From the NCBI GenBank assembly GCA_040754395.1, contig JBFMCL010000003.1:62001-126000 (forward strand): a stretch of DNA of 64,000 nucleotides, in the 5' to 3' direction. The notes beneath the pieces were generated by a model. The model worked only from the letters and a program-made list of their open reading frames with translations. It did no database searches and had not been told where the DNA came from. Position numbers and translations under genes: made by a program. This document shows positions 1 to 7,650 of this stretch, piece after piece; the stretch's first letter is position 1, and every line of letters begins with the position of its first letter. The DNA is from Nitrospirota bacterium. Lineage in GTDB: Bacteria; Nitrospirota; Thermodesulfovibrionia; Thermodesulfovibrionales; SM23-35.

Positions 1-1198
1 ACCCTTTCTCTGACGCTTCACGGGAAACATTTTCTGCGAGCCGGACAGATTTTTCCGCACTTGTCTGTATTTCCCTGACTGTAGCATTGACCTGGTCGAG
101 AGCAGAAACGCTTGACTCAGATGATACAGACAGGATCTCAACGCTTTTGACGGTGTTTTTTACAGCAGCCATCATTTCTTCAATAGATGATGCAGCTTTA
201 TGCGATATCTCATTAAAGACCTCCGCGTTATCAGAGACCGCCGAAATGGATGCCGTCATTTCCTCTACTGCGCTTGAAGCCTTTTCCACAGAGTCATAAA
301 GACTTTCAGAGCTCTTGGCTATCGCGGTAACCGACACATTCAGTTCTTCAATATGCATGGCATTCTCCTCTATCGCTGTCTTCTGGAGCTCCGCAACCCG
401 CAAAACGCTTGCCGGGGATTCCGTAATGGTTGCCGTAACCGAAGACACATTTTCTGAGAGATTTTTTATTTTCACAAGCACGTCTCTTAAATTCATTGCC
501 ATGCCGTTAATCGCTTCAGAGAGGGATGCGATCTCATCTTTTCCGACTCTTTTCACTGTCTGTGTCAAATCCCCGGACGATATCCTGGCAGCCACCTTTT
601 CCATTTCCATAATCGGACCTGTGATAAACTTCGATACAGAGAAATAGATGACTGCTGAAAATGCCATAAAACTCAATGCAGAAAGACTGACAGCCCAGAG
701 GATAAGGGTATAGAGTTCTTTCTGAATCACCCCTGACTGAATTCCGATTCTGAGTGTTCCTGCCTTTACGGCCTCTGCATCTCTCAGCGGAATGGAAACA
801 TCATAGTAATCCCCCCATTTCTGCAGGAGATTACTGTTTGCACTCAGTGCATTCCGCGTCTCGGTGTCCTTAAAGAGTTTCCCGATACTGCCCTCATCAT
901 TATGGTACAGTATCCTGCCTTTCTCATCGAGAATCATTGCATATCCGACAGCTCTGTCCTGCACCGCGCGTTTCATTTTTTCGTTGAGCCCCTCGATAGT
1001 ATCAAGGGAAAGGCCAAGGGAAAGTACTTTCCCGATATCTTCCTTCAGCGCTTCACCGGCAGATGCAACCTTTGAAAGGATTTCCTGTTTGTACCGTGTA
1101 TGGGCAATGTAAGTCAGGATTGCGGTATTAATAGTAATGGCAAGGAAAAGTATCATGGCAATAAGGAAAAGCGACCTGGTCTGGAGGTTTATTTTCAT
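1..1198 (-). CDS. Methyl-accepting chemotaxis protein, C-terminus cut by window edge
   Basis: This is the N-terminal 399 residues of a membrane chemoreceptor. A first membrane segment spans about residues 8-27. A sensory region of about 140 residues follows, then a second membrane segment near 175-197 (LILWAVSLSALSFMAFSAV), a HAMP linker beginning at SKFITGPIMEMEK, and the start of the coiled-coil signalling domain. The conserved cytoplasmic tip that contacts CheA/CheW lies beyond base 1. The ATG overlaps the TGA of the upstream substrate-binding protein gene by four bases, so the two are translationally coupled. As the last visible gene of the cytochrome operon it may report on redox state or on a ligand delivered by the binding protein; that role is inference. 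The family call is firm. Confidence 0.9.
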   Translation of the reverse strand, partial: MKINLQTRSLFLIAMILFLAITINTAILTYIAHTRYKQEILSKVASAGEALKEDIGKVLSLGLSLDTIEGLNEKMKRAVQDRAVGYAMILDEKGRILYHNDEGSIGKLFKDTETRNALSANSNLLQKWGDYYDVSIPLRDAEAVKAGTLRIGIQSGVIQKELYTLILWAVSLSALSFMAFSAVIYFSVSKFITGPIMEMEKVAARISSGDLTQTVKRVGKDEIASLSEAINGMAMNLRDVLVKIKNLSENVSSVTATITESPASVLRVAELQKTAIEENAMHIEELNVSVTAIAKSSESLYDSVEKASSAVEEMTASISAVSDNAEVFNEISHKAASSIEEMMAAVKNTVKSVEILSVSSESSVSALDQVNATVREIQTSAEKSVRLAENVSREASEKG

Positions 1199-2109
1199 TT
1201 GATGACTCTCGTTGCAGAACTCAGGATATCAAAGGGCATCTTGAGTCCGAGAGAATTTGCTGTTTTGAGATTGACGGTCATCTGTATTTTCTTTGGCCCT
1301 GCAACCGGAATTGCAGATGGATTCTCCCCTTTCAGCAGCCTGGAAACCATATCAGCAGCCTCCCTGCCCTGTTCTGCGCTGTCTGCAGTCAGGGTAAGAA
1401 TAATCCCTTTCTCCTCTCCCCCACCCATCATTGCAGCAGTAGGGACATTCAGTTTTCTCGCCACACTGACAATCTCGTCAACATACATCATGGCCAAACA
1501 GCTTGTCGTGACAAATATCGCATCCACATCCTTAATGTGTCCGATGCTTTCAGGGTTCCTGATATTGAACTTAACCGTCTTGAATGAAAATTGTCCGCTT
1601 AACCGTTCAATCTCATTCGCCTCGTGGACTGTCTCTTTCTCGGCACTGTTGTATATAACGCCCAGTCTCGTGAAATTATTGATTGTTTTCAGGTTTTTCA
1701 AAAGGCCTGCGATCGATATCCTTGCATTGATCCCGGTAACTTTCCTGCCTTTCATGCTCAGGCCATCATGGTCATACACACCTGCAAAAACGACCGGGAT
1801 TCCGGAAGCCTCTTCAAGCGCCGCCTGAGTTGCAGGAAACCCGTACGCAACAATGATCTTTGTGCCTATCGCAGCAAATTTTCTGGCTGCATTTGCCCAT
1901 GCCATGGTTTCAGGGGCAGGGGTCTGGACGATGATATCGGCCTTAAGCCCGTTCGCTGAGATCTCGGATGCAAACGTTTTGTGAACAGCCCTGTAATAGG
2001 GGCTGTCGCTGCACATAATGACCCCAATCTGAACAGCAAAGCATTCCGTACCTAATCCGGCGAGGAGCATCACAATGACGAATATTCTCACGCCTTTTCG
2101 CCAGTTCAT
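1195..2109 (-). CDS. ABC-type substrate-binding protein, TrpX/DUF534 type
   Basis: This 304-residue periplasmic protein has a signal peptide (MNWRKGVRIFVIVMLLAGLG, cleavage near FAVQIG). The body has the two-lobed layout of the ABC_sub_bind family (PF04392), with landmarks such as GFPATQAALEE, IPVVFAGVYD and the late segment VPTAAMMGGGEEKG. No permease or ATPase gene lies beside it. Its ATG directly abuts the TAA of the outer-membrane barrel gene, and its stop overlaps the chemoreceptor start. Orphan binding proteins next to a chemoreceptor can act as periplasmic ligand sensors rather than in uptake, which is an inference here. The ligand cannot be read from the sequence. Confidence 0.85.
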   Translation of the reverse strand: MNWRKGVRIFVIVMLLAGLGTECFAVQIGVIMCSDSPYYRAVHKTFASEISANGLKADIIVQTPAPETMAWANAARKFAAIGTKIIVAYGFPATQAALEEASGIPVVFAGVYDHDGLSMKGRKVTGINARISIAGLLKNLKTINNFTRLGVIYNSAEKETVHEANEIERLSGQFSFKTVKFNIRNPESIGHIKDVDAIFVTTSCLAMMYVDEIVSVARKLNVPTAAMMGGGEEKGIILTLTADSAEQGREAADMVSRLLKGENPSAIPVAGPKKIQMTVNLKTANSLGLKMPFDILSSATRVIK

Positions 2110-4128
2110 TTATTGCCACCTTTTTGTCATATTGAGAAAAACGATATGTGCATCCCCGTCAACGGATGGATTCAGCGCATTGCCTGACCGCTCGTCGTAT
2201 TTACTGAAAAAATATCTCATGCCGGCTTCCCATCCGTTTTTCAGGTCATAAGTACCTGAGAGAGTATATTCAGTATGCCTGATCTCTGATTCAGAAAAAC
2301 CGCCAATAGATACGGGATTCACTGCTTCATACACACCGGGAGAGAAGTTCGCCCTGCTTTCCGTGTAGGCAATACCGGCACCGAGTTTTACATAATCCTT
2401 CGGGCGGTAGTTAAGATTCGCCGCAACTGTGTGAGCCCTTTCCTCATACCGGGCATGTTCGTCGACTAGCCTCTGCGGTTCACTGTCGATCCCATACACC
2501 AGGGCATGCCTGGTCTTATCCTTGAAATATGCATAACTTGTGCTGAGGGAAATATTCTCCGCCAGACTGAAGCCTATCATTCCAAACAGTTTGCCCGCAC
2601 GCACCTCACGTCCGTTAACGCTGATCTGTCGGTTATCGACCATATAGTAAAGGCGGTCGCGTTTCCCTGCGTATACGTCATATCCAAAATACGTAAAAAG
2701 GAAAGGAAGGGGCGTCCAGGATACGGAGACCGTGCCTTTGTCTTTGGAATCAAGGTCGCTGTTATACGCGGGCTCGTCCGTTTGCTCATGCACATATTTT
2801 GTCCGGAAAAGAAGGTTCTTCGTAAGTCTTGCCGTAACAGAAACAGATGCGGTATCCTTGACCGTGGTCTCAGGAAGTCCCCATGCTTCCAGATGCTGTC
2901 TTTCCGTAATTTTGCGGTCAACCTCTGCATTCAGCGTTACCCCCTTTGCTACCCTGTAACGCACGATTCCGGAAAACCTGTCGGTCCTCGATGAAATCGC
3001 ATCCTTCACCCTGTACGTATGGGTATTTGCGGGATTGAGAAGATCCGAAACAGTAGTAACCTCCGGATTATCCGCATCGATGTCTTTGTGCCGGTACTTG
3101 AAGAAAAACGTCAGCTGTGGCATCGGCATCCAGGTAACATCAGTGCTTCCGAAGAGATAGTCAACGCGGGATTCTGAATATTCATTCTCCCTGCGGTGTT
3201 TCGCGAGTGTCAGTGAAGCGACGAGTTTTCCGGTATATGCTGTATGCAATTTCAGCGTATCAGAAGACCCTTTGAGGTCTGGAATCATATTGTGTGCATA
3301 CACACCTTCTGTCCGTCCCCCTCCCGCACCATACCGCCCATAAAAAACATTGTCTCCTCCGGAACTGAACCGTTTTTCACCATGTGAAACGTCAACCTCC
3401 ACAGGACCCAAATGGGCATTGAACCCTACGTTGATATCCTTTGTTTCGAGGTCTGCATCTCTTCTTCTGGACACTCTCCGCAAATCATTAAAATAGCCGG
3501 ACCCCCCGAGAAATCTCTGCTGTCTTTTTCCTTCTTTATCAATAAACTGGCCGTTAATATAGACATGAAAAGGAAAATCCGGGGTCTTAATCCTCAGAAA
3601 CATCACATTCATTCCCGAGGTAATCCCGAATCTTTCATCGGGACCGTTCTCTGCGGAAAATCTTTCATCAGGTCCGAAATCAGAAAGCCTTATTGCATCG
3701 AGGTTATGAAACATCGTCTTATTGATCCACCTCGACAGCACAATGTTTTTATATGAATAACTGATGTCCCAGAAATAATCCTTTCTGTCGAAAAGATCTA
3801 TTTCAAGATGGAATCTGTGCGGGAAGGGCAATGCCCTGAACTCCCCAAACAGCATCAGCGAGTCAGAGGGATATTCATACTCTGCAGCCCTCCCGGATCC
3901 GCTCAGATCGATTATTCTGTACCCGCCTGTTAGAAACAGAAAAGGTCTTATTTCAGGGAATTCGTATACATGGTAAACTTCTTCCTCAGGAAAGACCTCA
4001 ATCTCATCATCGATGAATACAATCCGGTCACTCTCAGCCGGTTCTTGTTCTTCAGCCATAGTACCTGAGGCAACATCACATATAACCACAAGTGAGAACA
4101 GGCAGCATATCAGCAAAATCCGTTTCAT
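2110..4128 (-). CDS. Outer-membrane beta-barrel of an MtrB/PioB-like porin-cytochrome conduit
   Basis: This 672-residue protein has a signal peptide and then many alternating strands rich in aromatic residues, ending in the motif NMTKRWQ. The segment with TSGMNVMFLRIKTPDFPFH and FLGGSGYFNDLRRV resembles the early strands of MtrB/PioB-type barrels that wrap a decaheme cytochrome. It starts eight bases after the decaheme cytochrome gene with a good Shine-Dalgarno (AGGAGG) and is followed immediately by the binding-protein gene. The N-terminal CXXC found in some MtrB proteins is not visible. Context (decaheme partner directly upstream) supports a trans-outer-membrane electron conduit. It could alternatively be a generic barrel, but the pairing makes that less likely. 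Confidence 0.75.
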   Translation of the reverse strand: MKRILLICCLFSLVVICDVASGTMAEEQEPAESDRIVFIDDEIEVFPEEEVYHVYEFPEIRPFLFLTGGYRIIDLSGSGRAAEYEYPSDSLMLFGEFRALPFPHRFHLEIDLFDRKDYFWDISYSYKNIVLSRWINKTMFHNLDAIRLSDFGPDERFSAENGPDERFGITSGMNVMFLRIKTPDFPFHVYINGQFIDKEGKRQQRFLGGSGYFNDLRRVSRRRDADLETKDINVGFNAHLGPVEVDVSHGEKRFSSGGDNVFYGRYGAGGGRTEGVYAHNMIPDLKGSSDTLKLHTAYTGKLVASLTLAKHRRENEYSESRVDYLFGSTDVTWMPMPQLTFFFKYRHKDIDADNPEVTTVSDLLNPANTHTYRVKDAISSRTDRFSGIVRYRVAKGVTLNAEVDRKITERQHLEAWGLPETTVKDTASVSVTARLTKNLLFRTKYVHEQTDEPAYNSDLDSKDKGTVSVSWTPLPFLFTYFGYDVYAGKRDRLYYMVDNRQISVNGREVRAGKLFGMIGFSLAENISLSTSYAYFKDKTRHALVYGIDSEPQRLVDEHARYEERAHTVAANLNYRPKDYVKLGAGIAYTESRANFSPGVYEAVNPVSIGGFSESEIRHTEYTLSGTYDLKNGWEAGMRYFFSKYDERSGNALNPSVDGDAHIVFLNMTKRWQ

Positions 4129-4136
4129 TATCCCTC

Positions 4137-5141
4137 CTATTGAGTAAACCGTCCCCTGCCTGATACAGAGGGGATATTCGTGCCATGCACATTGGCGTGG
4201 CAGTCAGTGCACCGTGTGTAGAATGCGCCCTTGGATTCAGTAGTCGAAGGGATACCCGCGGTTCTGACCCTGTGGCCCTCATGGCATTGAAGGCAGAGAA
4301 AAGGTTCACTTCTTTTGAGGAGGTTATTGCTGATGCTGCCGTGGCTGGCATGGCAGGAAGTGCAGTCTTCTGTTATGTCGGCGTGCTCATAAAGATACGG
4401 TCCTTCTTTTTCTGCATGACATTGCGTACAGGTTTCTTTCACGGTATTCTTCCTCAGGAGATTCTCTGACGTAATACCGTGTGTATCGTGGCAATCTGTG
4501 CAGAAGACTTTTCTTTCAGGAACGGGGTGATGGCTCGGAAGTGCAAATTCCGCCTTTTTGTCTTCATGGCACTTGTAACATATATCAAACGTTTCCCTCA
4601 GCCGGACTATCAGATCCGGACCGGCATGGATCTTATGACATTCCGAACATGAGACATCATTTACTGCGTGAATGCTTGCGTTCCAGTTATGCAGGTTGAA
4701 AGTTGCATTTGCGGTATGGCATTTGAGACACATGAGCGATAGTGCCGGTGGAGGCAGTTCCTTGAGGTTTATAAGTGTTTCATATCTGCATTTCGTCTCT
4801 TTCCCCTCTTTCCTGTCCTGTTCAACCCTCTCGGGAGTGATACCTTCAATTGCAAGACTGCCGGGGCCATGACAGGATTCGCAATCCACAATTGGCATAC
4901 CCGATTTCTTTGACATCTGCGCACCCATGGTGCTCGCCGCAAGGTCCCGCTGTATCTTGTCATGGGTATGACATGCCTTTAGGCAGTTTTCTGTGCCGAC
5001 ATAGTTTGCGTCAAAACGTCCAACGAGCATCTTCTCATACTCTTCCAGTGGCATGATTGGTTTCGAGGTCCTGAGTGTCTCGCATCCCCACAATGCCAGC
5101 ATGCACCCGAAAAGGAGTAACAGTGTTTCTTTCAGTCGCAT
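4137..5141 (-). CDS. Decaheme c-type cytochrome lipoprotein, DmsE/MtrA-like
   Basis: The protein is 334 residues from the ATG at 5141, which has a strong GGAGGAG site; the longer reading frame to 5213 lacks one. The N-terminus is a lipoprotein signal (MLALWGCETL). Nine CXXCH haem motifs are present (CESCH, CLKCH, CSECH, CYKCH, CTDCH, CTQCH, CTSCH, CLQCH, CTDCH). A tenth site near the N-terminus reads CLKACH, a CX3CH spacing, giving the ten haems expected for this family if it is used. The size and spacing fit MtrA/DmsE periplasmic decahaem proteins that plug the outer-membrane barrel encoded next. The lipobox suggests membrane anchoring instead of free periplasmic localisation. Confidence 0.85.
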   Translation of the reverse strand: MRLKETLLLLFGCMLALWGCETLRTSKPIMPLEEYEKMLVGRFDANYVGTENCLKACHTHDKIQRDLAASTMGAQMSKKSGMPIVDCESCHGPGSLAIEGITPERVEQDRKEGKETKCRYETLINLKELPPPALSLMCLKCHTANATFNLHNWNASIHAVNDVSCSECHKIHAGPDLIVRLRETFDICYKCHEDKKAEFALPSHHPVPERKVFCTDCHDTHGITSENLLRKNTVKETCTQCHAEKEGPYLYEHADITEDCTSCHASHGSISNNLLKRSEPFLCLQCHEGHRVRTAGIPSTTESKGAFYTRCTDCHANVHGTNIPSVSGRGRFTQ

Positions 5142-5175
5142 TATATTCTCCTCCCCCTTTGATGTATAGTTATAG

Positions 5176-6555
5176 TTATGGCGACGAATAGACTGCTGCA
5201 GGCCTGTCATCACTTGATGAGGGCCTTATGCCGGCCAACGCCCTGCCGGTCAGTGCCTCATATGAATCCCGGAGGAGCTGCACAGCATACCTGAAATTAT
5301 GGATATACGCCCCCGGTTCTTTTGCGACAAAATCCAGATTGAAGGCTGCTTCGAGCTGGCTCTCTTTCCATATAGTCACCCTGTTGGGATATATCTGCGG
5401 AGCAGGCACTTTAAAGAAATAGGGATAGACATGGGGATTATAGTAAATACCTGCGTTTTCCAGTTCCCCGATTAACAGTTCCTTCAAGCCTTCTATCTCA
5501 TCCTTAATGCTTTCTTTCATGCCGTCTCCGTCCATATCTCTCTCATAGATAAAAAAGGTCCCGAAATCGGTCAGTCCGGGATGACAGCTCTGACAGGCAG
5601 CAACATTCATATAGCCGTTGCGGCGCATGTTGAACGAGTGTCCACCCAGGTCCTGGCTTTCCGCAGGCGCCATATGGCACCCGGTACAGAGGGGAAGCTG
5701 ATGGAGAAGAAGTCCTTTTGAATATGTTCTGGAACTGAATTCATATCCCTTCCGACTGAAGAGCATGGAGGCAGCTGCAGCATAATGGGCATTCACAAAT
5801 GATATCCCTGTCATCACCTCATCTTTTCCGTCATATGGATCCACCCCTTTCGATTGCATTGTCCTGAAAAGGCTCCAGCCGCTTTCCATTCCCTGGTGAC
5901 AGACCACACATGAGGCTGAATCCCCGACATCGAGTAGTGCGTCCTGTACGAATGTCGCAGCGTTTCCGCTTGTCAGCACCACGCTGCCCGTTTTCCTCAG
6001 ACGCTTGTCCTTTGCGGTAGGATACCCTTCCCCATCATGACATGCATTGCAGGTAATAAAATGGGGATATATCTCTTTTGAAGGAGGTATCCATGCCGGG
6101 TATTCCGGGTTTGTTGCATCCACATAACTCGCAAATCCTACACCGGAATGGCAGCGAAGACAGGACCCATCGGAAAAATCATAGGCAAAGGAATCGGAGC
6201 GCAGATCAGCATGCCCTGATGTACGCCACTTGTTATTTATCGATATATCGCCGTCATGATAGGAATGACATGATGCTGCACATGCGTTTTCTCCTGTCCT
6301 GAGAACATACCCCATCCCCTCCGGAGCCCATGCGACCGCAGTATCAAACACATACCCTTCAAGAGGTTTCGTGGATTTCGCATCATAATGGGAATCTGCA
6401 GTGTCTTTCCCATGACAGTGAGAGCACTCTGGAACAATTACGACAGGGACAGGTGTGCCGGGACTCCTTCCCTCGCCTCCTCCACAGGCGAAAAAGCACG
6501 AAGCAATCAACAACATGCCAAGAATGACGGGCAGGGGACTTTTATACACTCTCAT
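5176..6555 (-). CDS. Multiheme c-type cytochrome lipoprotein (six CXXCH plus one CX3CH)
   Basis: The protein is 459 residues from the ATG at 6555, which has a near-perfect AAGGAGG site; the upstream extension to 6792 would cover the promoter region and is rejected. A lipoprotein signal (LLIASCFFAC) precedes a Gly/Pro-rich linker. Haem motifs in order are CSHCH, CAASCH (CX3CH), CLRCH, CNACH, CVVCH, CTGCH and CQSCH. The C-terminal part with PGAYIHNFRYAVQLLRDSY is a conserved tail seen in several periplasmic and surface multihaem cytochromes and carries distal histidines. It is the first gene of the electron-transfer operon, 34 bases before the decahaem gene. It may be the periplasmic donor or the outer-face cytochrome; the sequence does not decide. 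Confidence 0.85.
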   Translation of the reverse strand: MRVYKSPLPVILGMLLIASCFFACGGGEGRSPGTPVPVVIVPECSHCHGKDTADSHYDAKSTKPLEGYVFDTAVAWAPEGMGYVLRTGENACAASCHSYHDGDISINNKWRTSGHADLRSDSFAYDFSDGSCLRCHSGVGFASYVDATNPEYPAWIPPSKEIYPHFITCNACHDGEGYPTAKDKRLRKTGSVVLTSGNAATFVQDALLDVGDSASCVVCHQGMESGWSLFRTMQSKGVDPYDGKDEVMTGISFVNAHYAAAASMLFSRKGYEFSSRTYSKGLLLHQLPLCTGCHMAPAESQDLGGHSFNMRRNGYMNVAACQSCHPGLTDFGTFFIYERDMDGDGMKESIKDEIEGLKELLIGELENAGIYYNPHVYPYFFKVPAPQIYPNRVTIWKESQLEAAFNLDFVAKEPGAYIHNFRYAVQLLRDSYEALTGRALAGIRPSSSDDRPAAVYSSP

Positions 6556-6592
6556 TGCAGCCTCCTTCACGGTTGATAAACTCTTACTTTTC

Positions 6593-6608
6593 TGCAATTT
6601 TTGTGCTA
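6593..6608 (-). promoter_or_regulatory. Sigma-54-type promoter for the cytochrome operon
   Basis: On the minus strand the sequence reads TAGCAC-AAAAA-TTGCA. It matches the sigma-54 consensus TGGCAC-N5-TTGCA with one change (AG for GG at -24) and the exact ten-base spacing between the -24 and -12 dinucleotides. Transcription would begin near 6582, giving a leader of about 28 bases that contains the AAGGAGG site before the ATG at 6555. Paired palindromes lie about 190-210 bases upstream, as expected for an activator-dependent promoter. Confidence 0.6.
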
Positions 6609-6760
6609 ACCCGCATAATTCACAGATACAACTGGCCCATTCTTTCATCATATGGCTGCATGAAATCTGGCGGCAACGGTCATGCTGCGTGAAGACGGGA
6701 TTATTTGTTACACGTGCAACAACTTTTTTTGCTGATTCGCAGAAAAATCGGACACGAAAA

Positions 6761-6805
6761 ATAATTCTCATTTTTGAGACTGTAATTCTCAAAAATGAGA
6801 ATTAT
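6761..6805. promoter_or_regulatory. Paired palindromic activator sites upstream of the cytochrome operon
   Basis: Two palindromes share the core TCTCA-N4-TGAGA. The first (6766-6779) has a TTTT spacer; the second (6784-6803) is a perfect 20-bp palindrome with an AAAA spacer. Their centres are 21 bp apart, two helical turns. Taken together, 6761-6779 and 6787-6805 also form a 19-bp perfect inverted repeat with a 7-base loop, so a hairpin is a possible alternative, but no T-run follows. The position relative to the sigma-54-like promoter fits an enhancer-binding regulator. The rest of 6809-7000 shows nothing recognisable. Confidence 0.55.
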
Positions 6806-7000
6806 GAGAATGCTGCATACGAAGGTGTTGCGAGAATAAACTGTTTCTCGGAATTGTCTGCGCAAAAAAACTCTGTCCACACGTGAAACATCCTTGACAC
6901 AGAAGAACTTTCATTTCAGAGTACATTTCCTTAAATGCATCCTTTCATTCTGCTTTCTTTCATTTGCCGCAAAAACTCAGAACTTTCGCCGTCTTCCCCC

Positions 7001-7412
7001 TCAGTGGCTGAAGATGAGTATTCTCAAAACATCTTTTTCAGGTATAAAGTTATACAGGCTCCCGTCTCTTCCGAGCTCGAATTCCTTCTTGACCCTGAAG
7101 TAGTAGTCACCTTTCGGAATCCGTATTGTACTGACATATTTGCCATCCGGTGTGAACCTGTGCACTTCTGTCTCGGTATCTCCACGAAAATCCATTCGTT
7201 CGGTTCTTACAAATTATGTCTCCGTCAGTATCTTCGCCGCAGACCTTAATTGACCGGATGCCTCTCTGTGCAAATGAGAATATGCCCGATATTGATTCGT
7301 CCTGCTCCCTTATTCTTAATCGTCCCTCCCGGAACATTCCAATATCACCCGCAGCATCAAGGCTGTACTGCGGCAAATGATCAAGCTTACAAAATATTAG
7401 CATTTGCTTCAT
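7001..7412 (-). pseudogene. Remnant of an NHL/six-bladed beta-propeller protein, frameshifted
   Basis: Two overlapping minus-strand frames give one broken protein. The upstream part (from 7412) contains SLDAAGDIGMF and GEDTDGDIICKNRT; the reading then shifts by one base near 7195-7205 into GDTETEVHRFTPDGKYV, with RDGSLYNFIPEKDVLRILIF at the end. The D.DG-I and FTPDGKYVSTIRIP patterns are those of NHL-type propeller blades. The 5' part of the gene is missing and no start with a ribosome site is seen. NHL proteins often accompany porin-cytochrome clusters, so this may be a decayed member of the adjacent operon, but that link is inference. Confidence 0.6.
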
Positions 7413-7650
7413 GAGGTGTCAATAGAGGATATGTACCGTGATTATTCATATCGTAAAACCAGTGATAAGAATAATCATCACAGGTATAATAGAGCGATTT
7501 TCGTCTTTTCTTGCGCATGTGACACGCGACTCAAGGTGTTCGCAATGACCTGGTTATCACACGTTTGGGATACTTGTCGCCGGATCAGGGCATATTTTTT
7601 CAGAAGGAGCGGAGGATCACGGTGTGTTGCGGCCTTGCGCGCATGGGCAG
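7413..7650. other. Non-coding stretch with a short repeat relic
   Basis: No credible gene is visible. The segment TCGCAATGACCTG near 7539-7552 matches the end of the dispersed repeat at 14633-14770, so a fragment of the same repeat family may lie here. Otherwise nothing is recognised. Confidence 0.4.

Noticed and set aside
1100-1828. Long plus-strand open frame opposite the binding-protein gene
   Set aside because: It mirrors a clear minus-strand gene with a signal peptide and family motifs; the plus-strand product has no recognisable features. The same holds for the plus-strand frames at 19456-20226 and 27987-29033.
6761-6805. The 19-bp inverted repeat as an intrinsic terminator
   Set aside because: No T-run follows on either strand, and the internal structure is better explained as two phased palindromes.
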